Below, in pieces: positions 9,542 through 18,663 of a DNA stretch of 64,000 nucleotides. The notes below the pieces were generated by a model. That model searched no databases. It was not told where the DNA came from and saw only the letters and a list, made by a program, of their open reading frames with translations. The position numbers were made by a program, and so were the translations under genes. Source of the DNA: [Anoxybacillus] calidus (GTDB taxonomy: Bacteria; Bacillota; Bacilli; Bacillales; Anoxybacillaceae); assembly GCF_013760845.1 (NCBI RefSeq), contig NZ_JACDUU010000002.1, positions 475,455-539,454 on the forward strand, in the 5' to 3' direction. Each line of letters opens with the position of its first letter. Position 1 is the stretch's first letter.

Positions 9542-10417
9542 TTATCCAACATACCTCTGCAAGATTCGATCGACAGAATAACCGTATGTTTCTCCGAACA
9601 GATTGAGATGAACAAGCAAATAAAAAAGTTGATACAGTTCTTTTCTTTCCTTATATTCTGGAGAAAGTGGTTGAACCTCGCTGTATGCTTGATAGAACGG
9701 ATCTGGAAATCCGCCAAATAATTCCGTAAATGCCAATTCGAATTCGTAATGACCATAAAACACAGAAGGATCGATGAGGTAAGGAACTCCTTTTGCTCCG
9801 ACAATCCAATTTCCTCCCCAAAGGTCACCATGTAGTAAAGAAGGCTGACATTTTTGTGGAAGCCACCGATCAAGCGAAACTAACAATTTTTCTAGTTTGT
9901 TTCGTCTAGCTGTTGGCATTCTTCCTTTTTGTTCCGCTAATTGGATTTGAGGAAGAAGCCGGCATTCGGTAAAATAATCGATCCAGTTTTCATACCATCC
10001 ATTTTTTTGCGGAAGAAGGCCGATATAATTGTCTTCCGCTAAACCAAAATGTTGACCATAACATTGATGAAGCTGAGCGACTGCTTGGCCAAGCAAAACG
10101 GCTGTTTGTTCCGTTTTTTCTCCTTCAATCCATTCAAGCAATAGCAAGCCATAGGCTCCATCTTCTGCTTCCATGACGTGATACACGTTTGGAACTTGAA
10201 CCTCATTCGTTTTCCTCAGAAGTTCAAGACCGGCCGCCTCACTTTTGAAAAAACGAGGAGGAATATTTTGATTGATTTTTACAAAATACGAACGACATTC
10301 GCTTCGTACATAAAAGGCGGAATTGATATCGCCGCCAGACACGCTTTGGCATTGGATGATGGCTGTTTGGTCACCCATTTCGTCAAGCGCCTTCCGCAAA
10401 ATAGTCGAAACGTTCAT
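9542..10417 (-). CDS. Fructosamine kinase family protein
   Basis: 291 residues, the usual length of the FN3K/YniA family, kinases with an aminoglycoside-phosphotransferase fold that phosphorylate protein-bound ketosamines or ribulosamines as a glycation repair step. The catalytic loop is LLHGDLWGGNW and the metal-binding segment is VPYLIDPSVFYGHYEFELAF. It starts three bases after the stop of the sirtuin gene, so both are probably translated from one message. A deleted copy of both genes lies at 44.6-45.0 kb. Confidence 0.88.
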   Translation of the reverse strand: MNVSTILRKALDEMGDQTAIIQCQSVSGGDINSAFYVRSECRSYFVKINQNIPPRFFKSEAAGLELLRKTNEVQVPNVYHVMEAEDGAYGLLLLEWIEGEKTEQTAVLLGQAVAQLHQCYGQHFGLAEDNYIGLLPQKNGWYENWIDYFTECRLLPQIQLAEQKGRMPTARRNKLEKLLVSLDRWLPQKCQPSLLHGDLWGGNWIVGAKGVPYLIDPSVFYGHYEFELAFTELFGGFPDPFYQAYSEVQPLSPEYKERKELYQLFYLLVHLNLFGETYGYSVDRILQRYVG

Positions 10418-10420
10418 TTT

Positions 10421-11143
10421 CTATTCACCTGCCTTTAGCTCATTGTCCATTTCTTTAAGAACTTCACCGATTTTTTGATGATGGATGACCAAATCCGCCC
10501 ATTCATCCAATTCCGTCGGTTCCATATTCACGATGGCCAGTTTGGCTCCGCTTCGTTTGGCGATGAGCGGCAGTTGATTGGCTGGTGATACTTGTAATGA
10601 AGAGCCTAACACGATCAATAATTCCGCTTTTTGCGCAGCAAGCCATGCCTTCTCGATCGCATCCGATGGCAATGATTCGCCAAATAAGACGACGGAAGGG
10701 CGCAAAAAACCGCCACAAGCACAATGAAAGTTTTCATTTATATACATATCGCTGGCGTATACCTTATGACAGGATTGACAGTGAACGGTTCTCAATGACC
10801 CGTGAAGTTCGATAACGTTTTCACTGCCTGCTTGTTGGTGAAATCCGTCCACATTTTGCGTAATGATGTTCTGAATAATTCCTCGTTTCTCCCATTCGGA
10901 TAAAAGAATATGTCCTGCATGCGGCTTGCATTGATGAAGCGTACGAATACGATATTGATAAAATGCAATAAACTCATCCCGATTGTGCGCGAGTGCGTAT
11001 GTACTCGCTAGCTGTTGTGGATTTTTCTTATTCCATAATCCGGTTTGTGCCGAACGGAAATCAGGCAGCCCGCTTTCTGTCGACATACCAGCCCCTGTAA
11101 GTACGACCGTATACATGGATGTCTTTAACCATTGCGCTAACAT
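10421..11143 (-). CDS. Sir2-family NAD-dependent protein deacylase
   Basis: 240 residues, full length for a bacterial sirtuin. NAD-binding GAGMSTESGLPDFRS (from residue 17), TQNVDGFHQQAG, catalytic His114 in IELHGS, and a zinc ribbon formed by C122, C125, C141 and C143 are all present. It removes acetyl or other acyl groups from lysines using NAD. It is the first gene of a two-gene unit with the fructosamine kinase; the pairing of a lysine deacylase with a deglycation kinase suggests joint care of modified lysines (inference). Confidence 0.92.
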   Translation of the reverse strand: MLAQWLKTSMYTVVLTGAGMSTESGLPDFRSAQTGLWNKKNPQQLASTYALAHNRDEFIAFYQYRIRTLHQCKPHAGHILLSEWEKRGIIQNIITQNVDGFHQQAGSENVIELHGSLRTVHCQSCHKVYASDMYINENFHCACGGFLRPSVVLFGESLPSDAIEKAWLAAQKAELLIVLGSSLQVSPANQLPLIAKRSGAKLAIVNMEPTELDEWADLVIHHQKIGEVLKEMDNELKAGE

Positions 11144-11300
11144 TTCTTCACCTTCTTACTTAATGTTTTTTTACAAAATGATATAACAACTAATTTTTTA
11201 ATTGGAATCTTTTGATTAGCCATTATCTCTCTAGAAAGATTTTAAATACTTTTCTCGATCTATTTCCACATTTGATTGGCGATATGGAGAAATAGAGTGA

Positions 11301-11440
11301 TTTACTTGTATAACTTACCTTTCAGAAGGTGCTTGGAATGAGGATAGAAAGGGACCTTCCGTCATTGATATGGGACATCAAGAAAAGTTTCTATTGGTAT
11401 CAAAATGTGATGAAGACAAACGGAGAAGATCTTGGTGAGT
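11301..11440 (+). pseudogene. Relic of a GH1 6-phospho-beta-glucosidase N-terminus
   Basis: The plus frame reads SEGAWNEDRKGPSVIDMGHQ, matching the conserved N-terminal block of family 1 glycosidases (usually 'EGAWNEDGKGPSVxD'). No ribosome site, no downstream domain and a stop soon after, so it is a remnant. The rest of the 11.14-11.53 kb gap shows nothing else I recognise. Confidence 0.4.
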
Positions 11441-11532
11441 AATAAGAATGGTGAGTGGTGTTTATCCATCTTGGTGATGATTCGGGATTCATTCCATAAA
11501 CGAATACAGAAGAGGAGAATGGATAGCTATGA

Positions 11533-11567
11533 AGTGAAGCTTCAAAATGTTCCGAAGCTTCACTTTG
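11533..11567. terminator. Hairpin after the hemolysin III gene
   Basis: AGTGAAGCTTC and GAAGCTTCACT form a perfect 11-bp stem around a 10-base loop. On the minus strand it is about 40 bases beyond the hemolysin III stop. Confidence 0.7.
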
Positions 11568-11605
11568 TAATTTAGACATAGATGATTTCTAAACATGTAA
11601 ATCCA

Positions 11606-12259
11606 TCAAAAAACCGGAAGTAAAAATAAGACTGCGAAGAAATGAGAGGTGGAACCTGCTAATACAAAAAGATGCCAGATGGCATGGTGAAATTTAAACC
11701 CTCGCCATACATAAAATATAGCCCCGACTGTATATAATATTCCACCTAATACAAGGAACATTAATCCTTTAGAAGAAAGACTAGCGACTAATGGTTTCCA
11801 TGCAAACACAATGAGCCATCCCATAACGACATATAAAGTTGTTGAAGTGTATAAAAATCGATTGACAAAAAAACATTTAAAAACAGTGCCTGCAACAGCA
11901 AAACCCCAAACGACTCCAAATAATGTCCAACCTATTGCTCCTTTTACCGCTAGAAAAAGAAAAGGAGTATAGGTCCCAGCGATGAAAAAATAAATGGAGG
12001 AATGGTCGAAAATCTGAAACAGTTGTTTTACTCTTCCTTCTGGTAGACCATGAACGATTGTAGATGCTAAATATAACATAAGCATTGTGCTGCCAAACAA
12101 ACTAAAGCTTACAACATGCCACTCACTTCCATAAATCGATGCCATTACAACCAAAATCACGAGGCCCGCTATGCTTAATAATGCTCCAATCCCGTGAGTG
12201 ATGGAGTTGACGACTTCCTCCATTTTCGTAAACGTATGCGTATTTGCCAAATGGTCCAT
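11606..12259 (-). CDS. Hemolysin III family membrane protein (TrhA/YplQ)
   Basis: 217 residues with seven predicted membrane helices. The N-terminal EEVVNSITHGIGALLS, the central FDHSSIYFFIAGTYTPF and the C-terminal FHHAIWHLFVLAGSTSHFFA carry the conserved Ser/Asp/His metal-site residues of the PAQR/hemolysin III superfamily. Such proteins are reported in membrane-fluidity homeostasis rather than real hemolysis. Single-gene unit, with a hairpin downstream. Confidence 0.9.
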   Translation of the reverse strand: MDHLANTHTFTKMEEVVNSITHGIGALLSIAGLVILVVMASIYGSEWHVVSFSLFGSTMLMLYLASTIVHGLPEGRVKQLFQIFDHSSIYFFIAGTYTPFLFLAVKGAIGWTLFGVVWGFAVAGTVFKCFFVNRFLYTSTTLYVVMGWLIVFAWKPLVASLSSKGLMFLVLGGILYTVGAIFYVWRGFKFHHAIWHLFVLAGSTSHFFAVLFLLPVF

Positions 12260-12514
12260 TCCTTTCCATCAAGAGGTGTTTCCTCTCATTCTAACATATT
12301 TATTTTATGGGGAATATCATTAGTGTTTCATTCATTTTAAAATTCATAATTAAAAATGATAATGGATGGCTACAGTTGGTCCCTGCTCAAATCCATAAAG
12401 GATGACATTTATGATCAAGACGTGACTTTGAATCTTTTTTCTTTACACCTGATTGTTATTTTTTTATAATTTATTTAATTCTGAAAAATTTATTTCGTTA
12501 AAGGAGGAAAGAGT

Positions 12515-12970
12515 ATGGCTAAGTCTTCTACATTATTTAAAGTGTCTGCTACAGGTAAATGGGAATCCGGTGTTAAAACCAATATCTCTATACGAAATTT
12601 TCCTACTTTTTCTATGGATGAACCAGCAGAATTAGGAGGGGGTGATACAGCGCCAACTCCACTGGAATATGTAGCTGCAGCTCTGAACGGTTGTAATGGA
12701 GTGATGATTCCATTAGTTGCTCAAGAATTAAACTTTACTTTCTCGGGAATTGATTTTGAAACAACAGGCATTATTGATACCCGTGGACTAATGGGGGAAG
12801 AGGGCGTTCGCACGCACTTCCAAAAAGTTCGTTTCCAAGTGAATATCGAAACAGAAGAAAGCGAAGAGAGAATTGAGCAGCTGAAAAATGAAGTAGAGAG
12901 AAGATGTCCTGTATTGAATCTTTTGCTTGATGCAGGGGTTAAAGTGGATACAAAATGGAGTAAGAAATAA
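12515..12970 (+). CDS. OsmC/Ohr-family peroxide-protection protein
   Basis: 151 residues with the two redox cysteines of the OsmC fold, C60 (ALNGCNGVM) and C131 (RRCPVLNLLLDAG). Family members reduce organic hydroperoxides through this pair in the cytosol. AAAGGAGGAAAG gives a strong ribosome site. The sequence is closer to general OsmC-like (YhfA-type) proteins than to classical Ohr. No linked OhrR/MarR regulator is visible, so control is unknown. Confidence 0.85.
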   Translation: MAKSSTLFKVSATGKWESGVKTNISIRNFPTFSMDEPAELGGGDTAPTPLEYVAAALNGCNGVMIPLVAQELNFTFSGIDFETTGIIDTRGLMGEEGVRTHFQKVRFQVNIETEESEERIEQLKNEVERRCPVLNLLLDAGVKVDTKWSKK

Positions 12971-13238
12971 TACAATCATCTTAAGAAGCAGGTCAATTGC
13001 CGGATTTAAAATAAATAATAAATAGAGTAAGTAAAAGGGATGGGGGCATACCATCCCTTTGTTTTTTCGTGCGCTTAGCTAGGGCTGCTGTTTGATATTA
13101 GTCTAGTTATAGACACACAACGAATGGAGCAATGTAGGGGGAGTCATCCTGTTTTAGGCAAACAAATATCCTTAAAAATGGGATGGTCACCATGTTCTGA
13201 TAATCTCTAAAAATATTTATACAGAAAATTCAAAGATC

Positions 13239-13652
13239 ATGGTAACTGGTGGAGTTCCTAAACAAGGAATTACAGAAGCAGATGCCATGAGCAACTGGTT
13301 GATTTCTCAAGGAATTGATAAAGATCGAATTATTCTCGAAAATAAGTTAACAGATACTGTCGAAAATGCCCTTTTCACAACTGCCATCCTTGAAAAAGAG
13401 GGAATAAAAGACGTGACGCTTGTAACAAGTGCAAGCCACATGAGAAGAGCGTTAACGGTATTTAAAGAAGCCAGCGATTTTTACGATAAAATGAATGGCA
13501 AAAATACGAACAGAAACTTCACCAACGTTGTGTATTTGGACTATCCAACAATCGAGGAAGCACATAAAGTAACAAAAGATGAAATGCTTGTGATCTACCG
13601 TGATCTGTTTAGAGTTTCTGGAATTTGGCAATATCCAGGACTTCAAAGATAA
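13239..13652 (+). pseudogene. Truncated YdcF/DUF218-family protein
   Basis: The 137 readable residues correspond to the C-terminal part of a DUF218 protein: IMVTGGVPKQGITEADAMSN, DKDRIILENKLTDTVENA and VTLVTSASHMRRA are the ElyC/SanA/YdcF family blocks. The frame remains open a little upstream of the ATG (KNIYTENSKI), then hits stops, so the N-terminal half (membrane or signal segment and first beta strands) has been lost. No good ribosome site precedes 13239. A full terminator follows, as for an intact gene. Confidence 0.65.
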
Positions 13653-13664
13653 TCAATGCAATCA

Positions 13665-13698
13665 AAAAACCTCGGATTCTATTCAATCCGAGGTTTTT
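13665..13698. terminator. Terminator after the truncated ydcF gene
   Basis: AAAAACCTCGGATT pairs with AATCCGAGGTTTTT around a six-base loop, ending in a T run. The A tract on the other side could also serve the minus strand. Confidence 0.85.
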
Positions 13699-13803
13699 GA
13701 ACACTAATAAAAACATATCACCAACCATCAATGATAACTAGGAATGGCTGTGTTTTCTAGAATACAACCCACGTTTGTCAACGGGCCTTGTAATGTCCAG
13801 GTT

Positions 13804-15195
13804 TCAGAGATTTTGCACCAGACCCTTTTTTTCCTCCTTGTTATATTCACTGCTTTTTTCTCTTTTGTTTTTATTCATAAAAGAGAATGTAGTCAGTAGC
13901 ACTAATATGACAAGGCAAACAGTAGAACCGATGATATTATTTTTATTAAATATAAAAGAGATGAAGATGATCAATAAAGATACGATTGCCAAAATAGTTG
14001 TGTATGGGAACCATTTTACCTGGAAGAAAGGTTTCTCCTTATAATGGGAACGGAGCTTTAGTTGAGCTAAACAAATGCTCATCCATAATAAAAGAATCGT
14101 AAAACCAGGTATGGTCATTAAATAGCCAATGACTTGATCTGGAGTCATATAAGCTAAAAATACCCCAAACAAAATACATATTGCTGTTATAATAATACAG
14201 TTTATAGGTATTCCTTGTTTGGAAATCTTTAAAAACCTTGTTGGAGCTTCACCGCTTTGAGCCATTGAATATAATGTTCTGGAAGTTGCATAGATCCCAG
14301 AGTTTGCTGCTGATAAAACGGCTGTTATAAGAACAAAATTCATGATATGAGCGGCTCCAGGCAGCCCTGTGATGCTGAATACCTGAACAAATGGACTTTC
14401 TTCCCCCGTAACTTTATTCCATGGCATTAAACCGCATATAATAAGAATAGGAAGAATATAAAAAAGAATAACTCTCCACATGGTTCCCTTAATTACTTTT
14501 GGCAATACCTTCTCTGCATCTTTTGTTTCAGTAACAGCGACACCAATTAACTCTGCCCCGCCATATGAAAACATAACGACTAAAAAGGCACTTAGCATTC
14601 CTCCGATTCCATGAGGAAAGAACCCGCCATGTTCCGTGTAGTTAGACAAAGGATCATCAATATTGCTTGGAATGATTCCTAATAAAATACAAAAACCTAG
14701 AATAATAAAAGCTGTTAATGCGATAATTTTAATTCCCGCGAACCAAAACTCAATCTCCCCATAGTACTTCACTTGAAACAAGTTAATTCCGACGATTAAG
14801 ACGGTACAAAGGAAACTTAAAAGCCATAACGGTACGGATGGAAACCAATATTTTAGAAAGCTTCCCGCTGCTAAAATTTCGACAATGGTGACAATAATCC
14901 AATTGATCCAATAAAGCCATCCTACGATAAAGGATATATGAAAGCCAAAAGCTTTATATACAAGATGCTGAACGTTTAAGTTGGGATAGACAATGGCCAT
15001 CTCAGCCAATGCCGTCATCACAATAAATAATAATAGGCCTCCTAATAAGTAAGCAAAAACGACACTTGGCCCCGCTATATTTAAAGTCTCTGAACTTCCT
15101 TTAAAAATACCCGTTCCAATCATGCCTGCTAAAGCAATGAACTGGACGTGCCTAGGCAATAAACCTTTCTTTAAATCTTGATGATTTTTTTCCAT
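13804..15195 (-). CDS. APC-family amino-acid permease
   Basis: 463 residues with about 12 membrane helices. The N-terminal LLPRHVQFIALAGMIGTGIF is the amino-acid transporter (AAT) consensus helix 1 signature, and the region FSYGGAELIGVAVTETKDAE is the helix 6 block that binds substrate. It is a proton-coupled importer of amino acids (GabP/YbgF/YdgF-like); the substrate cannot be fixed. Single gene, with the ribosome site GGGCAGGAG upstream of ATG 15195. Confidence 0.88.
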   Translation of the reverse strand: MEKNHQDLKKGLLPRHVQFIALAGMIGTGIFKGSSETLNIAGPSVVFAYLLGGLLLFIVMTALAEMAIVYPNLNVQHLVYKAFGFHISFIVGWLYWINWIIVTIVEILAAGSFLKYWFPSVPLWLLSFLCTVLIVGINLFQVKYYGEIEFWFAGIKIIALTAFIILGFCILLGIIPSNIDDPLSNYTEHGGFFPHGIGGMLSAFLVVMFSYGGAELIGVAVTETKDAEKVLPKVIKGTMWRVILFYILPILIICGLMPWNKVTGEESPFVQVFSITGLPGAAHIMNFVLITAVLSAANSGIYATSRTLYSMAQSGEAPTRFLKISKQGIPINCIIITAICILFGVFLAYMTPDQVIGYLMTIPGFTILLLWMSICLAQLKLRSHYKEKPFFQVKWFPYTTILAIVSLLIIFISFIFNKNNIIGSTVCLVILVLLTTFSFMNKNKREKSSEYNKEEKKGLVQNL

Positions 15196-15690
15196 GTTGC
15201 TCCTGCCCTTCTGTCAAAATATTAAATGATGGTTTGTTACAGATAATGATAGTGTTATAAAATTTTAGAAAAATAGGTGAGATAATGACCAAAGGCTGTT
15301 AAGATGAAAGCGGCTTTTTCATTTTCATAAATTTCCTTTCTAAACTTTTTTACTTAAACGCTTTTACGCTTTTATGCTTTTATGTAGTTAAGTGTAAAAG
15401 ATGTTTTTAGAATATAATAGTGTCCTTCTGTTTGTCAAGAGCGTGTCGCCAAACTCATAGAGATTGATAGCTTGGGAATCATGTGGATCAGAAAGTTAAA
15501 TAAAAAGGGGAATGTGTAGAGAAAATAAACTGGTGTTATCTGATTGTGTTTATGGAGATCGAATCGTACCTTCCTTATTTCTTCAATTGACGTTCTAGAT
15601 CAGTTGAAGATAAAATGATAAAATAATCCATCTACCAATAAAGCTAATGTAGAGGGTTAAAAATAATAAATAAATGAGGAAATAGTGAAG
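15196..15690. other. Intergenic region with short tandem repeat
   Basis: About 500 bases between divergently placed units. Around 15359-15382 the heptad-like unit GCTTTTAYG is repeated three times. No ribosome-sited open frame was found. Promoters of the permease gene probably lie at its left end; none is clear. Confidence 0.35.
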
Positions 15691-15726
15691 GCGACCTTGT
15701 CATTCTAATCAGGATGATCAAGGTCG
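15691..15726. terminator. Hairpin downstream of the secreted nuclease gene
   Basis: GCGACCTTG and CAAGGTCGC arms with an inner CAT/ATG step. On the minus strand it lies 35 bases beyond the nuclease stop. The T tract is weak. Confidence 0.6.
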
Positions 15727-15760
15727 CTTACTGTTGCTATAATTTAGGCTTATTTTCTAA

Positions 15761-16834
15761 TTAGTTGTTAGAAGCTCCTTTGGTCGGTGTTGAATCCATC
15801 GTAGCAGACCAGCTTCCTCCGTCTGGCATCCGTACCCAAGACTTATCTGCAACAGAAGAAGAGTAGTGATACTGATCAATAATGGTTCCATCCGGGGATT
15901 TTAAAGTCACATCGTCTCCGGAATTATTGTAATATGCAGTAGTTTCCCATACAAAGTATCCTTTTGCAGGGATGGTCGTTCCATTTGGAATGGTATAAGG
16001 AGAAGAACCCCCATTGACAATATCATCAATGATATAGCCAGATAAATCAACGGGAGAATCTGTTGGGTTATAGATTTCTACAAACTCTTTCGGATAGATA
16101 GTTCCGGATGCAGGTAGAACCTCATTAATCACAAGATCACTAGAGACTGTAGAACCTTCTTTTGTATATCCAGCAGAAAGAGCATCCGATTCCGTAAAGA
16201 AAAACACACGCTTTTCAATCGGGATTTGTGTATAGTCGTTTGGTACAACATATTTATGGGTGAAGAAATCCCCTACATACTTGTCTTGAGATTGTCCTGA
16301 GACGCGGTCACGAAACTCAAAAGGAAGTTCCGGAATGGGATTGGATGGATTCCACATTCCCCGACCGTTCTGTTTTGCTTCAAGATAAGCTTGCTGATAC
16401 TCTTCGAAATGAAGCATATTTGGCCAGATGTAGTAAGTCACGGCATGTCCTTGACGAACCATTTCTTTATTGATATCTAATGAGCCTTTATGGATATGAG
16501 CGAGTAAACGGCCATAAGCATCTGTTTCCTCTACATCCGTCTCAATCGTTACACGGGTTCCGGATGGAAGGAGTTGATTAAGATAGTTCTTTGCCGTGGT
16601 TCCCCAAGGCTCTTGAGCTTGTCCTTGATAGTTGGTTTCAGGAGTATCGATGGAAAGCATTCTTACCTTGTTCGTCCCTTGGATCGTTTCTTTGAGATAA
16701 ACCGTGTCGCCATCTACTACCCGATCAATAGTAGCCGTGTAAGTAGCAGCAGATGAAGTGTGCGGGAAAAGCCCCAAAAGCGGAATAAGAGTAACAACGA
16801 CAGGTAAAGCTAGAGAAAAAAATCGTTTCTTCAT
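15761..16834 (-). CDS. Secreted thermonuclease with C-terminal lamin-tail domain
   Basis: 357 residues. A signal peptide (MKKRFFSLALPVVVTLIPLL, cleavage near SSAA) is followed by a staphylococcal-nuclease domain (about 30-165) with catalytic RMLSIDTPE and the second arginine in DAYGRLLAH, then a linker and a lamin-tail (LTD) domain (about 245-345; VINEVLPASG, PKEFVEIYNPTDSPVDLSGY). It should degrade DNA and RNA outside the cell, with the LTD as a binding module. The start at 16834 is set by AAAGGAGG upstream; the longer frame to 16960 has none. Similar SNase-LTD combinations occur in Bacillus secreted nucleases. Confidence 0.9.
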   Translation of the reverse strand: MKKRFFSLALPVVVTLIPLLGLFPHTSSAATYTATIDRVVDGDTVYLKETIQGTNKVRMLSIDTPETNYQGQAQEPWGTTAKNYLNQLLPSGTRVTIETDVEETDAYGRLLAHIHKGSLDINKEMVRQGHAVTYYIWPNMLHFEEYQQAYLEAKQNGRGMWNPSNPIPELPFEFRDRVSGQSQDKYVGDFFTHKYVVPNDYTQIPIEKRVFFFTESDALSAGYTKEGSTVSSDLVINEVLPASGTIYPKEFVEIYNPTDSPVDLSGYIIDDIVNGGSSPYTIPNGTTIPAKGYFVWETTAYYNNSGDDVTLKSPDGTIIDQYHYSSSVADKSWVRMPDGGSWSATMDSTPTKGASNN

Positions 16835-17153
16835 TGCAATTCCTCCTTTAATCATAAAATCTACTTTCATTAGACCATAATATTGTTTGAGTATTATAAA
16901 TTTTAAGTTTATATATTGTAAATTTTTGTAATAAAAAAATGATAATCCTTGTAGAAGCACAGTTTTTAAGGAATGATGAAAATTGATTCATATATAAAAT
17001 GAAAATTCTCTCAAGTGCATTTTTCTTTACGATGTAAACTTCATTTAAAATTTCTGTAAAAGTTACAGGGAAAGGCTTTTTGCATGATTCGGGAAAAAAT
17101 AAAATGGAATTGAAAAAGGGAAAATTTTTATACTGAATAGGAGGATCATCATC

Positions 17154-18110
17154 GTGAGAAAAATTGTATTCACCGTTACCGCAACACTTTTAATTGGTGT
17201 CGCATCCACAGCTCTAGCAATGCATCAATCGAACAGTATCAGTGCAAAAGAGCAAATACTAGATGATCAGTTCCAGCAGCTTTCCCGTAACACGAAGTGG
17301 CAGCAAAAAGAAAAGATTCATCTACAATTTAATGCCTATCACCCACAAGGAATGACTCGAATCGGAGACCTCTATTATATGTCCTCTGTGGAAATCATCG
17401 AAAAACCAGTGAAGTATGACCAGCCTCGAGATGGATATGATCGCACTCCAGGAAAAGGAGTCGGCCACTTGTTTGTCTTTAACAAAGAAGGTAAACTACT
17501 GAAAGACATCCAGCTTGGTGAAGGGATGATATATCATCCGGGCGGCATAGCTTTCGACGGCAAATACATCTGGGTTCCTGTGGCCGAATATCGCCCTAAC
17601 AGCCACTCCATTATCTACAAAGTTAATTATGAGACTATGAAAGTAGAAGAAGCATTCCGGGTCAATGACCATATTGGCGGAATGGTTCATGACGCCCAAA
17701 GTGGAAAACTTATTGGAGTGAGCTGGGGTTCGCGTAAATTCTATGAGTGGGATGAAAAAGGTCAACAGATGCGTGTAAAAGTAAACTCCAGTCACTTTAT
17801 CGATTATCAAGATTGTGAAGGCGTGGGACAAGGTAAAATGGTTTGCGGTGGTATTTCTGAACTTCCAAACCCTGCAACTGAATATACTAAGCCTTACGAG
17901 CTAGGAGGATTAGCATTGATTGATATGAAAAAATTGAATACGATTCATGAAGTGCCATTCATGGAGTTTTCTCCACAAGGACATGTCATGACCCGTAATC
18001 CAGTGTTTCTGGAGAATGCTGGTGATGAGCTGCGACTTTACGCTGTGCCGGATGACGATGATGCATACTTGTTAGTGTATGAAACAACCAACCTTAATTA
18101 TAAGAAGTAG
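17154..18110 (+). CDS. Exported DUF6454-family protein
   Basis: 318 residues starting at GTG 17154 after TAGGAGGATC. A signal peptide (cleavage near ALAMHQ) precedes repeated beta-strand blocks typical of a propeller: HPQGMTRIGDLYYMSS, HPGGIAFDGKYIWVPVAEY and GGMVHDAQSGKLIGVSWG. I recognise it as DUF6454, a family of unknown function found in Gram-positive bacteria. It is divergent from the nuclease gene, with about 320 bases between the start codons, and has its own terminator. Confidence 0.75.
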   Translation: MRKIVFTVTATLLIGVASTALAMHQSNSISAKEQILDDQFQQLSRNTKWQQKEKIHLQFNAYHPQGMTRIGDLYYMSSVEIIEKPVKYDQPRDGYDRTPGKGVGHLFVFNKEGKLLKDIQLGEGMIYHPGGIAFDGKYIWVPVAEYRPNSHSIIYKVNYETMKVEEAFRVNDHIGGMVHDAQSGKLIGVSWGSRKFYEWDEKGQQMRVKVNSSHFIDYQDCEGVGQGKMVCGGISELPNPATEYTKPYELGGLALIDMKKLNTIHEVPFMEFSPQGHVMTRNPVFLENAGDELRLYAVPDDDDAYLLVYETTNLNYKK

Positions 18111-18144
18111 GATCTGGTAGAGGTTTTGATTATGATATAGAAAA

Positions 18145-18185
18145 AAGAGCTATTCTTCCCAAAAGGGAAGAATAGCTCTTCTTTT
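18145..18185. terminator. Terminator after the DUF6454 gene
   Basis: AAGAGCTATTCTTCCC pairs perfectly with GGGAAGAATAGCTCTT around AAAA, followed by CTTTT; A tract on the left side. Confidence 0.9.
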
Positions 18186-18660
18186 GAAATGACCTCTCTA
18201 AGAAACTCGACTCTCTTACTACTTCATGGAAAGCCTCATCATTCAGAATTGAGGAGCATAATTAAATTTTGTTCAACGATCGGGTGTTTGGTTGAAGAAG
18301 AGATTGTATAAAACCCCGTTTTTTATGCAGGATTTCTTCAGATTATAAAGTCCTCCATAAACGATAAATTCATGTGCAGTAATAAAAAGGTAAAAACTGT
18401 TCCATTAACGAGCTATTTAATTGAATAAGGGGCTGCATACCCCCCATTTTTTTATGCAGCAGTTAGAAAGCTTTATCTGCTGAACCATTTCCTTGCTTGC
18501 CGCTTCGCAACCCATGTCCGCAGACACTCCATGTCAGCCACAAACACACAGGGGGGAAGGATATTTTAATGGGAAAATAGTAAAAACATACTCGTTAATG
18601 AATTACAAATATTTATTCAATATTCAGATTACTTGTCTAAAAATATAATTAACTATCTCA
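18186..18660. other. Intergenic stretch between converging genes
   Basis: About 475 bases. It holds a second inverted repeat near 18430-18465 (CTGCAT ... ATGCAG around a C- and T-rich loop) that may act as a terminator. No gene recognised. Confidence 0.35.
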
Positions 18661-18663
18661 ATC